DNA of 5,866 nucleotides. It comes from a bacterium. GTDB taxonomy: Bacteria > Bacillota_I > Bacilli_A > RF39 > UBA660. Below the pieces are notes generated by a model. The model made no database searches. It worked only from the letters and a program-made list of their open reading frames with translations, and was not told the DNA's origin. This document shows positions 4,962 through 5,866 of this stretch, piece by piece. Each line of letters opens with the position of its first letter. Within the stretch, counting starts at the first letter, position 1. The stretch covers positions 1 to 5,866 of the forward strand of contig JAQXIG010000108.1 of NCBI GenBank assembly GCA_029007685.1. Direction: 5' to 3'. The position numbers were made by a program, and so were the translations under genes.

Positions 4962-5228
4962 ATGGCAGTTAAATTAAGACTTACTAGAATGGGAGCCAAA
5001 AAAAGACCTACATACCGTATTGTAGCAAGTGACTCTCGTATAAAAAGAGATGGGAAATATTTAGAATTAGTAGGAAGCTATAACCCAATTTCTAAAGAAA
5101 CTAAAATAAATGAAGAAGTAGCTTTAAAATGGTTATCTACTGGTGCTCAACCATCAGATACAGTAAGAAATTTATTCAGTAAAGCTGGAATTATGAAAAA
5201 GTTTGCAGAAACTAAGCAAGGAAAATAG
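4962..5228 (+). CDS. rpsP: 30S ribosomal protein bS16
   Basis: This 88-residue protein has the normal bS16 length. It opens with the family signature MAVKLRLTRMGAKKRPTYRI, followed by VASDSRIKRDGKYLELVGSY, NP and the ALKWLSTGAQPSDTVRNLF block. bS16 binds 16S rRNA early in small-subunit assembly. GGAGG (4950-4954) lies 7 bases before ATG 4962. It has its own near-consensus promoter and is followed after two bases by khpA, so the two form an operon as in Bacillus (rpsP-ylqC). Confidence 0.97.
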   Translation: MAVKLRLTRMGAKKRPTYRIVASDSRIKRDGKYLELVGSYNPISKETKINEEVALKWLSTGAQPSDTVRNLFSKAGIMKKFAETKQGK

Positions 5229-5230
5229 AA

Positions 5231-5479
5231 ATGAATATAGTAGAGTTCACTGAGTTTTTAGTAAAATCGTTAGTATCAAATGTTGACAGTGTATCTGTAA
5301 AAGAATTTGACAGTGATGAAGAAAATACGATTTTAATCCAAGTATTAGTAGATAATAATGATATGGGAAAAGTTATTGGAAAAGGCGGAAAAGTAGCCAA
5401 TTCCATCAGATCATTAGTACAAGCTAGTAGCTATTTAAAAGAAAATAAAAAAGTAAAAATAAATATAGATAGTTTTTAA
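5231..5479 (+). CDS. khpA: KhpA, KH-domain RNA-binding protein
   Basis: This 82-residue single KH domain of the KhpA/YlqC family has the GxxG RNA-binding loop at 50-53 in GKVIGKGGKVANSIR, the normal length and family start (MNIVEFTEFLVKSLV). KhpA pairs with KhpB/Jag to bind many RNAs and influences cell division and elongation in streptococci. It starts two bases after the rpsP stop; the only ribosome-binding-like sequence is AAGGA inside the end of rpsP (5218-5222), so translation is probably coupled. It is the last gene of the operon: a strong terminator overlaps its stop codon, so rimM and trmD, often found downstream in Bacilli, are not co-transcribed here. Confidence 0.92.
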   Translation: MNIVEFTEFLVKSLVSNVDSVSVKEFDSDEENTILIQVLVDNNDMGKVIGKGGKVANSIRSLVQASSYLKENKKVKINIDSF

Positions 5480-5507
5480 AATAAGACTATCTATATTTAT
5501 TTTTTTT
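5455..5507 (+). terminator. Strong terminator overlapping the khpA stop
   Basis: The arms 5455-5473 and 5486-5504 pair perfectly over 19 bp with a 12-base loop, followed by more T residues to 5507. The 5' arm is coding sequence and the TAA (5477-5479) is in the loop. On the opposite strand a T-rich tract also follows, so it may work in both directions. Confidence 0.85.
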
Positions 5508-5577
5508 GAAGAAGAGACATTCCATCAACCATAAGAACTCAAATTAGTTATTATAAAACGTGGTCTTCTAGTTCTGA

Positions 5578-5607
5578 TTGACAAATAGCCTAGGGGAAGG
5601 GTATACT
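5578..5607 (+). promoter_or_regulatory. SigA promoter for the partial membrane protein gene
   Basis: TTGACA (5578-5583), an 18-base spacer and TATACT (5602-5607) form a good vegetative promoter. Transcription would start near 5614, about 25 bases before ATG 5639. Confidence 0.75.
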
Positions 5608-5638
5608 TTAACTAAAAATCAATCATAGGAGTAAGAGT

Positions 5639-5866
5639 ATGGGAAAAGTAGAAAAAAAGAGAAGAAAAACGATTGAAGAAGAGATTGATCAAAAATTAAA
5701 AAAACAAGCAATAAAGAAGAAAGAGGAAAAATCCAAAGAAGAAAAAGAAGGTAAAAAGAAATGGTTACTATTGGTACTCTTACTTTCTTTGTTTGTATTT
5801 TTAAGTATCGGAGTTACTTATTCTGTAAATGAAGAATTTAGAGAAAAAGTAGATGAAACGATGATT
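5639..5866 (+). CDS. Lys/Glu-rich single-pass membrane protein, 3' partial
   Basis: The open frame starts at ATG 5639, 7 bases after AGGAG (5627-5631), and runs off the window edge after 76 codons. Residues 1-41 are extremely charged (mainly Lys and Glu, probably helical or coiled-coil). Residues 42-62 form one hydrophobic membrane helix (WLLLVLLLSLFVFLSIGVTY), followed by a polar segment NEEFREKVDE. The topology is most likely cytoplasmic N-terminus and external C-terminus, by the positive-inside rule. The helix is too far from the N-terminus for a cleaved signal peptide. No domain is visible in what is present, so function is unknown; an extracellular enzymatic domain may lie beyond the edge. 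Confidence 0.8.
   Translation, partial: MGKVEKKRRKTIEEEIDQKLKKQAIKKKEEKSKEEKEGKKKWLLLVLLLSLFVFLSIGVTYSVNEEFREKVDETMI

Noticed and set aside
5212..5406. 64-codon minus-strand ORF opposite khpA
   Set aside because: Antisense shadow of a clear KH-domain gene; low-complexity Ser/Thr/Phe product.
1..5866. CRISPR array, tRNA, rRNA, riboswitch or insertion sequence
   Set aside because: No regularly spaced direct repeats, no cloverleaf, no recognisable aptamer or T-box core, and no transposase motif or terminal repeat pair was seen on either strand.
1..5866. A dedicated new defence or mobile system
   Set aside because: The ankyrin gene and the two gene remnants carry no nuclease, helicase, toxin or recombinase motif that I can see, so no such system is claimed.

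Overview
The window looks like chromosomal DNA of a low-GC, endospore-forming member of the Bacillota, most likely class Bacilli. The support is as follows. Intergenic DNA is very AT-rich, ribosome binding sites are of strong AGGAGG type, and promoters are of SigA type. Two genes are spore-specific (cotE and a yjcZ-like micro-gene), and the order miaB-ricA(ymcA)-cotE is the same as in Bacillus. TGG is used for Trp and TGA as a stop, so the Mycoplasma code does not apply. The species cannot be named from the sequence. cotE is followed by a terminator and then rpsP-khpA rather than mutS, so the arrangement differs from B. subtilis; an uncultured gut-type Bacilli lineage would fit, but that is inference.

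Left part (1-1690), accessory or decaying DNA. A 41-codon minus-strand gene encodes a Gly/Tyr-rich single-pass membrane peptide of the YjcZ sporulation type (190-315). Hairpins lie downstream of it (27-166), and one of them is a good minus-strand terminator. A plus-strand gene remnant follows (676-1015), then a minus-strand gene remnant broken by frameshifts and a stop (about 1056-1440), a long A/T hairpin (1085-1133) and an orphan minus-strand terminator (1451-1483). No intact gene is visible from 1016 to 1690.

Middle part (1632-4880). A strong extended -10 promoter drives a 231-codon ankyrin-repeat protein with its own terminator. A second promoter then drives miaB (tRNA ms2i6A37 methylthiotransferase), ricA/ymcA (YlbF family; Y-complex partner of RNase Y) and cotE (outer spore coat morphogenetic protein), ending at a terminator that begins on the cotE stop codon. 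The ricA-cotE gap holds a perfect 10-bp inverted repeat that would hide the cotE ribosome binding site in read-through mRNA. Between its two arms lies a candidate mother-cell (SigE/SigK-like) promoter. This gives a testable switch: vegetative read-through message masked, sporulation message open.

Right part (4881-5866). A consensus SigA promoter, with a 7-bp inverted repeat over its -35, drives rpsP (bS16) and khpA (KH-domain RNA chaperone) to a strong terminator overlapping the khpA stop. A further SigA promoter drives a Lys/Glu-rich, single-pass membrane protein that runs off the right edge.

Functionally the window joins translation and RNA-handling housekeeping genes (miaB, ricA, rpsP, khpA) with spore-coat genes (cotE, yjcZ-like). 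The left flank appears to be a site of gene turnover.
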